A DNA stretch of 64,000 bases, taken from positions 1-64,000 of IMG/VR virus record IMGVR_UViG_3300025581_000001, one strand, 5' to 3'. The notes beneath the pieces are model-generated. The model made no database searches and had not been told where the DNA came from. It was given only the letters and a program-made list of their open reading frames with translations. A program made the position numbers and the translations under genes. Of the stretch, positions 1 through 8,053 are shown in pieces (position 1 is the first letter of the stretch; the number at the start of each line of letters is the position of its first letter). This stretch comes from a virus.

Positions 1-284
1 CTGGCGGCGCGATAAGGGAAGAGCCGGGGATGGTGATATGGGTCTGTATCTACGTCCCACGCTCTACGATTGACCTGATTGGGCTGATGGACGAGCGTTT
101 TACTGGCTACGGCTTTGACGATGATGATTATTGTCTTCGGATTCGCAAGGCCGGACTGAAGATAGGCATCGATGATTCCTGCTTTGTCGACCATCTTGCG
201 CTGCCTTCGTTCTGGCGTAAGCGGGACGTATCGGCGGACATGGAATCGAACCGTGTCATCTTCGAAGAGAAGTGGAGAACATGA
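1..284 (+). CDS. Glycosyltransferase family 2, C-terminal part (cut by window edge)
   Basis: The frame is open from the left edge (first whole codon at base 3) and stops at 284, leaving about 93 codons. The visible part contains GYGFDDDDYCLRIRKAG, which matches the acidic segment followed by Arg and a Lys/Arg-Ala-Gly turn near the end of GT2-fold glycosyltransferases. The nucleotide-sugar binding half lies outside the window. Its TGA overlaps the ATG of the next transferase (ATGA), so the two are probably co-translated. Donor and acceptor sugars cannot be read from this piece. Confidence 0.7.
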   Translation, partial: GGAIREEPGMVIWVCIYVPRSTIDLIGLMDERFTGYGFDDDDYCLRIRKAGLKIGIDDSCFVDHLALPSFWRKRDVSADMESNRVIFEEKWRT

Positions 285-958
285 TTCCGGTCTATATCCC
301 GACGTTCAACAACCCGACGTATGTGCGCAGCATGCTGCGCCAGCTGCGCGGACTGGGCTTCGATAGCATCACACTTGTCGATAGTGCTTCGACGTATGGG
401 CCGATGCTGGCGCTGCTCGACGGTGCGCGCAGCGACGGTTGCTTAATTATCCGGCAAGCCGTGAATTGCGGTCCGCATTTATACTGTGGCGACTCGTTGT
501 TCAACTCGTTTCCCGAGTTGTTCGTGCTGACCGACCCGGACTTGGAGTTCAATGCAAAGCTCCCGGCCGATTTTATCGAGTGCCTTGTTGACTTGACCGA
601 GCGATTTACGATTGGCAAGGCAGGGTTCGCGCTCGACATTTCAGACCCCGGCAGCATGCGGCAAGAAGACTTTGTTCTGCCACGCGGGCGTGAGAAAATC
701 TGGACGTGGGAGTCGCAGTTCTGGAAGTCGCAGGTTGGTGATGTGAACGGCAATCCGGTGTACCGCGCTGTGATTGACACGACGTTCGCTGTCTACAACA
801 AGAAGTTCTTTACGCTGTTGAATCACGAGGATGCGCTGCGCGTCGGCGGCGAGTACACGTGCAGGCACTTGCCGTGGTACCAAGAGAGCATCGTGCCTGC
901 CGAGGAGATGGATTTCTACCGAGAGCACGCGACGGTTTCGTACTACGGACTGTCATGA
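281..958 (+). CDS. Glycosyltransferase, GT2-like (GT-A fold)
   Basis: This 225-residue protein opens with MIPVYIPTFNNPTYVRSML, the first strand and helix expected of a GT-A fold. DPDLEF at residues 85-90 fits the DxD metal and nucleotide-sugar site. I chose ATG 281 because it overlaps the previous stop as ATGA; the frame also allows GTG 272. It probably transfers one sugar to a phage- or host-made glycan in the cytoplasm. It is one of about seven transferases scattered over the first 39 kb. Confidence 0.7.
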   Translation: MIPVYIPTFNNPTYVRSMLRQLRGLGFDSITLVDSASTYGPMLALLDGARSDGCLIIRQAVNCGPHLYCGDSLFNSFPELFVLTDPDLEFNAKLPADFIECLVDLTERFTIGKAGFALDISDPGSMRQEDFVLPRGREKIWTWESQFWKSQVGDVNGNPVYRAVIDTTFAVYNKKFFTLLNHEDALRVGGEYTCRHLPWYQESIVPAEEMDFYREHATVSYYGLS

Positions 959-977
959 CAAAACAAGGAGAATCGCA

Positions 978-1193
978 ATGGCGAACATCGAACTGATTGC
1001 GGAACTACAAGCTGTACACGATGCCGGGGCTGCTGCTTGGAAGGGCTTGTCTTCGGTGTCGCCCAAGGTGCGCATCATGCTACGTAAGGCGGAGTACATC
1101 AGCTATCCGTCGGTGCCGAGACTGGGCATTGATAATAACATCGTGGCCCTGTCGCAGACCGCCATCAACCAGCTGACTGCGAACAACTGGTGA
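978..1193 (+). CDS. Small protein of unknown function
   Basis: A 71-residue protein starting at ATG 978 behind AAGGAG (965-970). It is mildly amphipathic, with a predicted helix in its first third (IELIAELQAVHDAGAAAWKG), and has no cysteine, membrane segment or motif I recognise. A longer reading from 831 would overlap the glycosyltransferase and lacks a ribosome binding site there, so I rejected it. Confidence 0.7.
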   Translation: MANIELIAELQAVHDAGAAAWKGLSSVSPKVRIMLRKAEYISYPSVPRLGIDNNIVALSQTAINQLTANNW

Positions 1194-1203
1194 CAAAGGA
1201 AAT

Positions 1204-1227
1204 GCCACCGATATTACCGTCGGTGGC
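1204..1227 (+). terminator. Hairpin between genes (possible terminator or mRNA end structure)
   Basis: GCCACCGA (1204-1211) and TCGGTGGC (1220-1227) form a perfect 8-bp stem with an 8-nt loop. No U-run follows, so a classical intrinsic terminator is not supported; RNA stabilisation is equally possible. The rest of 1194-1321 holds no gene I can support. Confidence 0.4.
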
Positions 1228-1321
1228 CAGCGGAACCCTTGGCAGGTCAATTTCGCTTATAGCACAAAGGCACTATTAGATGCAAGCAAAAAGGTAAGAC
1301 TCTTCGATTAGGAGCAACGCG

Positions 1322-2710
1322 ATGGACTTGACTGCGACCATGCAACTGAACACCCGCGAGCCGCTGCAGACGCCCGCGATAAAGCAAACCACGGCGACGG
1401 CGCGCACCCTGCTGCGCCATTTGCCGGACGACAAGCGGCTGCGCGAGGGCTTCGCATCGCGTGACTTCACTCTGTGCGAGGTCGCCATCGGCAGGCTGGC
1501 GGTGGTGGAGAAGCGCGACTTGCTGGCATCTACCGAGCGGGCGACAGCGCCCATCGTGGTCGACGTCAACAAGCGGCGCGTGGGCCGCGCTCCCACTGGC
1601 TTTGTGCCCAAGGTGGTCGTTATCGAGGGTACGTCGCGGCTGGCGGCAGCACGCAAGAGTGGGGCACTGACTGTGCTGGCGTGGGTAGGCGCGTCGGCAT
1701 TGCTGGAACTGGGCAAGCACGCGAAGGTGGTGCGGCAGAAGGCAGAGGTGTCACCACCGAGCAAGCGGGGTGGCGAACTGGAGAGCGCGATGCTCTACTC
1801 GGCTGGAGGCGGCATGGGCTCGACCGGGACTGGTGGGCTGGGCAGCGCGTCGTTGCAGTACGGTGGCACGATGGACAAGATGGGCATGAAGGCGGCGGTG
1901 AAGCGACCGGCGGGGCTGCCGAAGAATCCGGCGGATGATCTTAAGTCTGCTGGAACGAGTGAAGGTGCGAAGAAAGCGTGGGATACGCGAGGTCGTGGCA
2001 GGACGAGTCAGACCGGTCATCCGGCGATTGAAAACTACAATCGTGTTCGGCAGTCGGAATCTGAAGAGCATCTGAAGACGCCGCAGGGAAATGCTGAGCG
2101 GTTGCAGCGAAATGCTGATCGTATTGACCCTCGTGTTGACCCTCGTGGGAAAGATTACGGTTACAAGGAAACGCATCCTTCGTGGGGAGGGCCAGGCAAA
2201 GATCCGCAGTATGGTAAGAAGATTGGAATGAAGGCAGGCATCAAGGTGCCGAAGAACCCCGCCGACGATCTGAAGGCACTGGGTGGCTTCGGGCTGCCAC
2301 CGGGAGTCAAGAACGTGAAGCGGGTGCCCAAGTTCGGTAACCCGATGAACACGCCGAAGATTCCAGCGAGGGTAAGCGCACCGGGAGCAGGCGGGATGCG
2401 GGCTGCGATGCCGAACGCGATTCCGAATCCGTCAGTGGGCTCGGGCGCAGGCCCTCGAGTGCTGGACGCCGAGGCCAAGCGGGTGGCCAGGATAGTCACC
2501 AAGTACAAGCGCGACCTGAAGGCGGGCAAGGTCTGCACCCTGAGCGACGACATGATGGGCTCCGCGCCTCCGGGCATGGAGCACACGGTCATGGGACTCA
2601 AGAAGCACTTTCCAAGCGGGAGCAGTTCGCCGTTCGCGCTTGCGTGGCACATTCACAACCAGCAGAAAGGCATGAAGGCGTGCAGCCAGACTGACGCGGT
2701 GGTGAAGTAA
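1322..2710 (+). CDS. GTSEG-tagged protein with ParB-like N-terminal domain
   Basis: 462 residues. Residues ~76-123 look like a ParB/sulfiredoxin-type fold: a strand (APIVVDV), then VIEGTSRLAAARKSG (100-114), the usual G-x-x-R-xxAA segment, then LTVLAWVG. The recurring tag GTSEGAKKAWDTRGRGR sits at residues 211-227. Two similar stretches containing PKNPADDLK, each preceded by a GMKA segment, flank the tagged region, which suggests internal duplication. The last ~80 residues (from AKRVARIVTKYKRDL) form a separate unassigned domain. The stop overlaps the next start by one base. Function is unknown; virion cargo or head accessory is an inference from the MuF context. Confidence 0.6.
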   Translation: MDLTATMQLNTREPLQTPAIKQTTATARTLLRHLPDDKRLREGFASRDFTLCEVAIGRLAVVEKRDLLASTERATAPIVVDVNKRRVGRAPTGFVPKVVVIEGTSRLAAARKSGALTVLAWVGASALLELGKHAKVVRQKAEVSPPSKRGGELESAMLYSAGGGMGSTGTGGLGSASLQYGGTMDKMGMKAAVKRPAGLPKNPADDLKSAGTSEGAKKAWDTRGRGRTSQTGHPAIENYNRVRQSESEEHLKTPQGNAERLQRNADRIDPRVDPRGKDYGYKETHPSWGGPGKDPQYGKKIGMKAGIKVPKNPADDLKALGGFGLPPGVKNVKRVPKFGNPMNTPKIPARVSAPGAGGMRAAMPNAIPNPSVGSGAGPRVLDAEAKRVARIVTKYKRDLKAGKVCTLSDDMMGSAPPGMEHTVMGLKKHFPSGSSSPFALAWHIHNQQKGMKACSQTDAVVK

Positions 2711-3222
2711 TGCCGTACTCGAAGCCGGGAATCCAGAGGACGAGGCTGCCCAAGCCGGTGAAGCACGTCAAGTCGGCGCTGGAGCATGTGCATGCGCGTG
2801 CGCTGCAAGAGAACACGCCGGTACCGCAGGGACGTCCAGCGGTAACCGAGCGCTTCCGCAGCATTATGGGCAGTGGAATCCAGACCGAGGTGCAGCACGC
2901 CAAGGGCACGACGTTGGTAAGAACTTACGAAGATCGGACGTCAGAGGTGTTTGCATACGGCACCAGCGAGGGCGTGAAGAAAGAGTGGGACGAGCGAGGT
3001 CGTGGTGAGCACAGTGAGCCACCGAAGTATAAGCCTCCGAAGGGGCCGAGAATGACTCGACCAGGAGCCAATCGAGATTACAAGAGTCACGGCAACAAGG
3101 TGACCTACAACCTCAAGTGGCATTTTGACCGGATGACGCAGCTTATGAAAGAGGGACTGACGAAGGACGAAGCATCTTCACAAGCGATGCGCGAAATGAA
3201 AATAACACCTCGTACACTATGA
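2710..3222 (+). CDS. GTSEG-tagged protein, short
   Basis: 170 residues, basic. The tag GTSEGVKKEWDERGRG occupies residues ~84-99, followed by a proline/lysine-rich linker (PPKYKPPKGPRMTRPG) and a C-terminal helical part (FDRMTQLMKEGLTKDEASSQAM). The first 80 residues show no domain I recognise. It shares the tag with five other genes in the first 16 kb. Its ATG overlaps the previous TAA by one base, so the two genes are probably translationally coupled. Confidence 0.6.
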   Translation: MPYSKPGIQRTRLPKPVKHVKSALEHVHARALQENTPVPQGRPAVTERFRSIMGSGIQTEVQHAKGTTLVRTYEDRTSEVFAYGTSEGVKKEWDERGRGEHSEPPKYKPPKGPRMTRPGANRDYKSHGNKVTYNLKWHFDRMTQLMKEGLTKDEASSQAMREMKITPRTL

Positions 3223-3243
3223 AGAAGAAAGTCTAGTAGCAAA

Positions 3244-3259
3244 ATTTGTATCATGTATT
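3244..3259 (+). promoter_or_regulatory. TTTGTATCATGTA motif, copy 1 (putative promoter or operator)
   Basis: ATTTGTATCATGTAT lies 14 bp upstream of the start of the 3273 gene. Near-identical TTTTGTATCATG copies occur at 16037 and 16172, again in non-coding DNA. TATCAT resembles a -10 element, but no -35 hexamer is visible at 16-18 bp, so it may instead be a binding site for a phage regulator. Confidence 0.4.
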
Positions 3260-3272
3260 GAGAGGGCAAACT

Positions 3273-4433
3273 ATGGCCACGCTACGCGGTTACATCGACG
3301 GAACAGGAATCATCGCTGCGACTTCCAAGGACGAGCGGGACGACAAGGACGACAGCGTGGTTCATCACCTCAAGAAAGCTGCGGTCGCTAAGGTCAAGTA
3401 CGACGTGGCCAAGGCCAACTTGGCGTCGAAGATGGCTCCCATGCAGCACATGACTCAGTTGGTGCAGCAGATGCACGGGCCGAACCCGCAAGACCCCAAC
3501 GACCCGTTCCAGAACCCGTACCAGCAGCAGGGTGAAGATGGGCCGGGTGGAGTAGGGCAGGGCATGGAGAACCAGGACGACCTGTCGCGCACCGGCGCGA
3601 TGAAGAAGCCAATGCCGGGAGGCGTCGACAACTACATGAAGAAGGGGCCGATGGGCAACCAGCCGGGCAAGCCGCAGGATGACGGCAACAAGCGGCTGCA
3701 GACGCCTGACAGCCGCATGGCGCAGGGCAAGCCGCAGCAGCGCTCGACGTCGGGCAACAAGCCGCCAGGCAAGCAGACGCAGCCGACCGAGGGCAAGCCT
3801 GTGAAGAAAGCTAAGAAAATCAAGCTGGAGATTTCCGACGACAAGATGTCGGCTGAGGCAATCAAGAACGGGATGAAGCGGTGCAAGACCTGCAAGAACT
3901 TCTTCAACCCAGTGCATCCCAAGGCTGGCAAGAGGCACTGCCCGGATTGCAAGCAGGGTTCAATGCAAGCCTATGGCACGAGTGATAGCGTGAAGAAGGC
4001 GTGGGATACTCGTGGACGTCGTGGGCCATCGCCTCGACCCGCGCAAGGGTCTCGTGAAGTAGAGCGCGCATATGGCAAGACTCCTGTGGGCCGCAACAGG
4101 CCAATGGACGAACTGCGGCGACTTTCAACAACCGTGACTGATAAAGGTGCGATGGGATTTCTGAAGCGGAACCAGAAGGCGTTTGAATCATCGCGACCTT
4201 ATCAGCGTGATGCTGACCCAGTGGGTTTGATTAAGCGTGGGGTGAAAGCATTGGCAGAGACCACTCGACGCGGTAAGAAGGTTAAGACCACCGGCGACTA
4301 CCACGACAACGCCGGAGTCTCGATGCCGACCGTGGGCATCGGGCTGTCGGCCACTCGAAAGAAGATGAAGGCGTTCGGCAGGAATGAGCACCAGGAGATT
4401 GGCAAGCGGAACTTCCCGCCGCGAGGGTTCTGA
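3273..4433 (+). CDS. GTSEG-tagged protein with zinc ribbon
   Basis: 386 residues from ATG 3273 with AGAGGG just upstream. Residues ~60-180 are low-complexity, rich in Gln, Pro, Gly and Lys. A four-cysteine zinc ribbon (CKTC at 204-207, CPDC at 223-226) follows, then the tag in a diverged form, GTSDSVKKAWDTRGRRG, at ~235-251. The C-terminal 135 residues are basic and unassigned. The order disordered stretch, zinc ribbon, tag, variable domain is that of an adaptor rather than an enzyme. TGATG links it to the next gene. Confidence 0.6.
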   Translation: MATLRGYIDGTGIIAATSKDERDDKDDSVVHHLKKAAVAKVKYDVAKANLASKMAPMQHMTQLVQQMHGPNPQDPNDPFQNPYQQQGEDGPGGVGQGMENQDDLSRTGAMKKPMPGGVDNYMKKGPMGNQPGKPQDDGNKRLQTPDSRMAQGKPQQRSTSGNKPPGKQTQPTEGKPVKKAKKIKLEISDDKMSAEAIKNGMKRCKTCKNFFNPVHPKAGKRHCPDCKQGSMQAYGTSDSVKKAWDTRGRRGPSPRPAQGSREVERAYGKTPVGRNRPMDELRRLSTTVTDKGAMGFLKRNQKAFESSRPYQRDADPVGLIKRGVKALAETTRRGKKVKTTGDYHDNAGVSMPTVGIGLSATRKKMKAFGRNEHQEIGKRNFPPRGF

Positions 4434-5248
4434 TGAAGGTGCTGTGCACATTCAGCGGGCGCTATGGTGACATACTCTGGTCATTGCCAGCAGTGCGCGA
4501 GATAGCCAAGCGCGAGGGCGGCCCGGTCGACTTCGCCATGATGCCGCAGTATGCCAGTCTCGTTCCACTGCTGGAAGCACAGAGCTACATCGCTAGGGCG
4601 TTCCCCATTGCTGAGTGGAAGTTGGAAGGTGAATCATTTGGGTGCCAGCCGTGGAAGAGCCCGGATTTCGAGGGGCGGGGCAAGTACGACAAGGTGATCG
4701 ACTTGACGTACCGGCAGCACCCGCACGGCAGGCACCTTGCACAGTGGATAGCCCGCGACGCCGGGGTCAGGCTGCCCGAGCGTCCGTCGCCGTTTATCGA
4801 GATAGTGAATGCCAACTTCGTGCCGTCGGAGCATTGTCGAGCCATCGCGTGGGGATTCAATCCTTACGAGCACGAGCGGAAGATGAAGTTTCTCACTGAA
4901 CTTGTAGGAGCATTGGATGGCTTCCTCTTTATAGAGACCACGAACATAGCGTGGTCGTCGGCAGCCGAAATCATCAAGCGGTCAGTGTGCTTCGTAGGCT
5001 GCCGCAGCAGTAACTATGCGCTGGCACATGGCATCGGCCAGAAGGTCGTCACGTTTGAGCCACACCCGGCGCGGACGGGCTGGACATTTGCATGGCCCTA
5101 CGGAACTGAGTTTGACGCGACCACAGCGTCGCCGGAAGATTCAGCTGAGCTTGCAGCGGGGATGATTAACGTATGGCAGGAAGGACAGGGAAAATGGGAC
5201 TCTTATCACCAGCGCCGGGAGAATGCTACGACCGGCTTGCAATTGTAA
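4433..5248 (+). CDS. GT9-like glycosyltransferase (heptosyltransferase fold)
   Basis: 271 residues. The N-terminus (FSGRYGDILWSLPAVREI) matches the glycine loop of ADP-heptose:LPS heptosyltransferase-type GT-B proteins, which read G-D-x-L-x-xxP. Near the C-terminus, VCFVGCRSSNYALAHGIGQKVVTFEP matches the sugar-nucleotide binding turn of that family. At 271 residues it is shorter than cellular heptosyltransferases (about 320-350). Donor and acceptor are unknown. It lies between tagged proteins and a DUF6165-like gene. Confidence 0.65.
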   Translation: MKVLCTFSGRYGDILWSLPAVREIAKREGGPVDFAMMPQYASLVPLLEAQSYIARAFPIAEWKLEGESFGCQPWKSPDFEGRGKYDKVIDLTYRQHPHGRHLAQWIARDAGVRLPERPSPFIEIVNANFVPSEHCRAIAWGFNPYEHERKMKFLTELVGALDGFLFIETTNIAWSSAAEIIKRSVCFVGCRSSNYALAHGIGQKVVTFEPHPARTGWTFAWPYGTEFDATTASPEDSAELAAGMINVWQEGQGKWDSYHQRRENATTGLQL

Positions 5249-5790
5249 GGTTGAAGATTGCATTTTGCACCGAGAAGAAAGAGTTCAAGTTGCAGTTGCA
5301 GTTCGAAGCCGAGATGCTGGAGTTGCTCGACTGCCTGAACCGCAGGTGGCAAGCACTCGACTTCGAAGCTGCACCTTTGCTGACTGCTTCGAAGCTGAAC
5401 AAACAGTTTGTGCAGTTCGCAGCGCTGGAGAAAATCCACAAGCAGCTTTGGGACTTGGAGTCGGAGCGGCGGAAGCTGATGCGGATTCCGACCGAGGGTG
5501 GCGCAAAAGATTGGTATTATCAGATGATCGGACGCAACGCCGAGAAGACGACGCTGCTCAACGACGAGCGGCAGAGGCTCATCACCGAAGTGAACGCAGC
5601 CTTTGGCGTTAACGGTACCGAGAAGCTTTATGCGCTGGAGTGCGATGGGCAGTTGTGCGCAGGCTGTGGCAAGCGGACGGGGTGGATATGTCCCTTCTGC
5701 ACGCTTAAGAAAGTTTGGCTGTGCGAGAGCGAGGAGTGCCGCGAGAAGCACGAGGCTGAAGGTTGCGCCCGCAAAAGTGTGAATGTATGA
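5194..5790 (+). CDS. DUF6165-like protein with C-terminal zinc ribbon
   Basis: 198 residues from ATG 5194, preceded by AGGACAGGG; ATG 5173 in the same frame is possible. SPAPGECYDRLAIVRLKI at the N-terminus matches the P-G-E-L-x-D-K/R-L-xI-L-x-x-K start of DUF6165 proteins, and LWDLESERRKL further on also fits. That family is found next to glycosyltransferases, as here. The C-terminus adds CAGCGKR...CPFC and further cysteines, a zinc site not typical of the family. It overlaps the upstream transferase by 55 bp. Confidence 0.55.
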   Translation: MGLLSPAPGECYDRLAIVRLKIAFCTEKKEFKLQLQFEAEMLELLDCLNRRWQALDFEAAPLLTASKLNKQFVQFAALEKIHKQLWDLESERRKLMRIPTEGGAKDWYYQMIGRNAEKTTLLNDERQRLITEVNAAFGVNGTEKLYALECDGQLCAGCGKRTGWICPFCTLKKVWLCESEECREKHEAEGCARKSVNV

Positions 5791-6323
5791 GAGAGGAGGA
5801 ACACCATATCGCAATTCCGGTAATCGATGTCAGGGAAGGTAATGTGCTGCTGCAGATTCTCGCCGAGTTGCGAAAGCAGACGGTCGAGATGAATGAGCAG
5901 ACGAAAATTTTTCAGCGCATTTGGGGTCAGATAGACCTTAAGTTGGCTGGTTTCAAATTCACAATTACACCGATTGACAAGGAGACAAGCATGGCAAATC
6001 TTCAGATTATCCGTGGCGGCAAGGGAGTAAAAGTTGTAGCTTCCCCCGTCAATCCCGAGGGTGGAATAATCCCTCTTCCGGCAGGCGAGACATTGGCCTG
6101 GACTTCGAGCGACACAGCCAATTCCCCCATCACCCAGGACTTGACCAACGACCCGACCGGTTTGACCGGAATCGGTGAAGCAGTCGGTGACGCGGTTGGA
6201 GTCGTGTTCACGTTGACTGGCACCGGAACTGATGGCTCGGTCATCAGCGACCCGGCCCCGCCGATTGACATCATCGAGGACACCAAGCTCGGTGGTTTCA
6301 AGTTCGACGAGACCTCGCTGTAG
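5787..6323 (+). CDS. Ig-like (BIG-type) protein with in-frame nested start at 5991
   Basis: 178 residues from ATG 5787 (ATGA with the previous stop). Residues ~69-178 form a beta-rich Ig-like domain with Thr/Gly/Asp-rich loops (ETLAWTSSDTANSPITQD). ATG 5991 lies in frame behind an ideal AAGGAG (979-984 of that kb, spacing 6) and would give a 110-residue product equal to the Ig-like domain alone. The first 68 residues (VREGNVLLQILAELRKQTVEM) look like a separate helical protein. Two products or a stop-loss fusion are both plausible. Such domains often decorate phage particles. Confidence 0.65.
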   Translation: MREEEHHIAIPVIDVREGNVLLQILAELRKQTVEMNEQTKIFQRIWGQIDLKLAGFKFTITPIDKETSMANLQIIRGGKGVKVVASPVNPEGGIIPLPAGETLAWTSSDTANSPITQDLTNDPTGLTGIGEAVGDAVGVVFTLTGTGTDGSVISDPAPPIDIIEDTKLGGFKFDETSL

Positions 6324-6349
6324 GGCCAGTAAGAAGATGTCGAAAATCT

Positions 6350-6377
6350 AAAGGCTGGGGATGGCTCCAGCCTTTTT
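6350..6377 (+). terminator. Intrinsic terminator
   Basis: AAAGGCTGG and CCAGCCTTT form a 9-bp stem around GGATGGCT, followed by a T-run. It closes the block ending with the Ig-like protein. Confidence 0.8.
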
Positions 6378-6394
6378 CAAACAAAGGAGTGTGT

Positions 6395-6613
6395 ATGACA
6401 TTAGCAGCGCTGATTACGTTTGTCATCGGGCTGTTCTTGTTTGCGATTGTCGCGTTCGTTCTGTGGTGGATTATCTTCTCTTTGGCTGCGCCGCTGTGGG
6501 CGAAGTTGCCAGCGAACGCAATCGTGGCTGCCAAGGTGATTTTTGCCTTGGTTCTACTGCTGATTTTTGTGATGTGGGTTTATGGTGGTATGCAGTTACC
6601 ATTCCATCGATAA
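6395..6613 (+). CDS. Small membrane protein (two transmembrane segments)
   Basis: 72 residues from ATG 6395 behind AAAGGAG. Two hydrophobic helices are clear: LAALITFVIGLFLFAIVAF, running into a tryptophan pair, and AAKVIFALVLLLIFVMWVY. The hairpin topology and size would fit a small holin, but no endolysin or spanin lies nearby, so the role is open. It sits just after a terminator, so a new transcript probably starts upstream, although no promoter is evident. Confidence 0.65.
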   Translation: MTLAALITFVIGLFLFAIVAFVLWWIIFSLAAPLWAKLPANAIVAAKVIFALVLLLIFVMWVYGGMQLPFHR

Positions 6614-6628
6614 CTTAAGGAGGCTAGA

Positions 6629-6967
6629 GTGAAAGCCAAGAAGAAGAAAAAGTCTGTACGCAAAGCCAAGATCACGACGACTGCTGCCGATATGGTCAAG
6701 AAGGCAAACGTCATCGTGCTCAAGAAGAAGCCTGCAGCGGGGGAGGTGCCTCCGCAAGTTGAGAAGATCGTCGAAATTTTGGAGCAGAGGGGTGGGGAGT
6801 TGCCGGAACACGAGTTGCTTCCGTTGTTGGGGGAGGAACTTCCCTCCAGCGACATTCCATACTCACACACTGCTCGCAGCGAGCCGACGCTGTGGGAGTA
6901 CTGGCGTGGCAAGTTGGAGGACATGGGAATCTTGTCGGTCAAGACAAATGAACGAACGGATGAATGA
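6629..6967 (+). CDS. Basic small protein of unknown function (GTG start)
   Basis: 112 residues from GTG 6629 with AAGGAGG 7 bases upstream. The N-terminal 35 residues are lysine-rich (KAKKKKKSVRKAK), suggesting nucleic acid contact. The rest looks like a small winged-helix-style fold (VEKIVEILEQRGGELPEHEL...WEYWRGKLEDMGILSVK), but this is only a visual impression. It overlaps the next small gene by 20 bp. Confidence 0.6.
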   Translation: MKAKKKKKSVRKAKITTTAADMVKKANVIVLKKKPAAGEVPPQVEKIVEILEQRGGELPEHELLPLLGEELPSSDIPYSHTARSEPTLWEYWRGKLEDMGILSVKTNERTDE

Positions 6968-7103
6968 GATCGACCGCTGTATGGCGGAGCTTGAGTGGAT
7001 ACGCGTGAATCGGCACGCGTATCCCGAGGAGCAGCCGGGGCTGCAGATAGGTGAGTGCGACTGGCTGGCCGAGTTGCACAGTTTGCTCTACGAGGATGCA
7101 TGA
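6948..7103 (+). CDS. 51-residue acidic protein
   Basis: ATG 6948 to TGA 7103 (MNERMNEIDRCMAELEWIRV...); ATG 6960 is an alternative. It overlaps the preceding gene and ends four bases into the next glycosyltransferase (ATGA), so it fits the chain of coupled genes. No motif is recognised. Confidence 0.5.
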   Translation: MNERMNEIDRCMAELEWIRVNRHAYPEEQPGLQIGECDWLAELHSLLYEDA

Positions 7104-8053
7104 GAATCTGCCTTCTAACTTCGAGCGACGAGCGTTGCGGTGTGGCTGTCTACGGGCAGCATCTGATGGTCGCTCTGCCCGAAGTCAAGTGGACGGTGAT
7201 TGGGCACCGCGAATGGCTGGGCGTGCTGCTTGATGAGTTTGATTTGGTGGTTGTCAATTATGAGCCGGGGTTGTTCCCAGCGCTCATGCCAAGGCGGGCT
7301 TTCGTAAAAGGCCAGAAAACAATCCTCATCATGCACACTTCACATGCCGGTGACAATCATAACTGGTTGACCCATCAGTTCAACCGGGTGGTGGTGCATG
7401 AGCCGACGACCGAGGGTTTTGACTTCATTCCGATGGCGACGCCTGCGCCGTTGACCAATGATGAGCTTGTGGAGACAGCCGATATGCGGCGTATCGGATT
7501 CAGCTTTAAGCTGGGCACAGTCGGCTTCCCATTTCCGTGGAAGGGCTTCGATGAAGTTGCAGACGCCGCGAAGATGATGGGTGGGCATGCGTTGGTCATC
7601 GCGCCGAAGTCGGAGCACAAGGGCGCAGACTGGCTGGGCAACGCCGAGCGGCTGCGGGCCAAGGGTGCGTTCGTAGCGACTAAGTGGATGGATGAGCGTT
7701 ATGTGCTGAAGATGCTGAATTGCTGCGACTGCATCGTGTTTGCTTACCACGGGTGCAACCCTGGCATCAGCGGCGCGGTTAGGTTGGGGCTGGCGTGCGG
7801 CAGGCCGGTGGTGGTAACCAAGTGCCGGATGTTCCGCGACCTCGAAGCCTACGCTGACGAGATCGGGGTTGCAGAGTCACCATCAGCACAAGATATCTAC
7901 AATGCAGTTGAGAAGATGGTGACAGAAGAGTGGAAGCTGCCCAAGCGGGTGCTGGCCGAGACGAACTGGGAAGTAGTTGGAAGGAAGTATCTGGAGTTGT
8001 TCAATGGATGCATACAAGGAGATTCACGAATGCCGAGTCTGCCGGTCGCGTGA
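7100..8053 (+). CDS. GT-B glycosyltransferase (GT4-like)
   Basis: 317 residues from ATG 7100 (CGAGGA just upstream). The N-terminus MRICLLTSSDERCGVAVY matches the GT-B glycine-rich start (here CGVAVYG, compare GGIA..). The C-terminal half has the phosphate-binding E/GIS pattern NPGISGAVRLGLACGRPVVV seen in GT4 enzymes, with N and G in place of the usual second acidic residue. A frame extension to 7055 would overlap the upstream gene and lacks a ribosome binding site. It overlaps the methyltransferase by 50 bp. Confidence 0.7.
   Translation: MRICLLTSSDERCGVAVYGQHLMVALPEVKWTVIGHREWLGVLLDEFDLVVVNYEPGLFPALMPRRAFVKGQKTILIMHTSHAGDNHNWLTHQFNRVVVHEPTTEGFDFIPMATPAPLTNDELVETADMRRIGFSFKLGTVGFPFPWKGFDEVADAAKMMGGHALVIAPKSEHKGADWLGNAERLRAKGAFVATKWMDERYVLKMLNCCDCIVFAYHGCNPGISGAVRLGLACGRPVVVTKCRMFRDLEAYADEIGVAESPSAQDIYNAVEKMVTEEWKLPKRVLAETNWEVVGRKYLELFNGCIQGDSRMPSLPVA

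Noticed and set aside
1239-1280. Promoter with TTGGCA as -35
   Set aside because: No acceptable -10 at 16-18 bp; the nearest AT-rich hexamers are 12 and 29 bp away.
6395-6613. Holin call for the two-helix membrane protein
   Set aside because: Topology fits, but no endolysin or spanin lies near it, and several other small membrane proteins in the window fit equally well.
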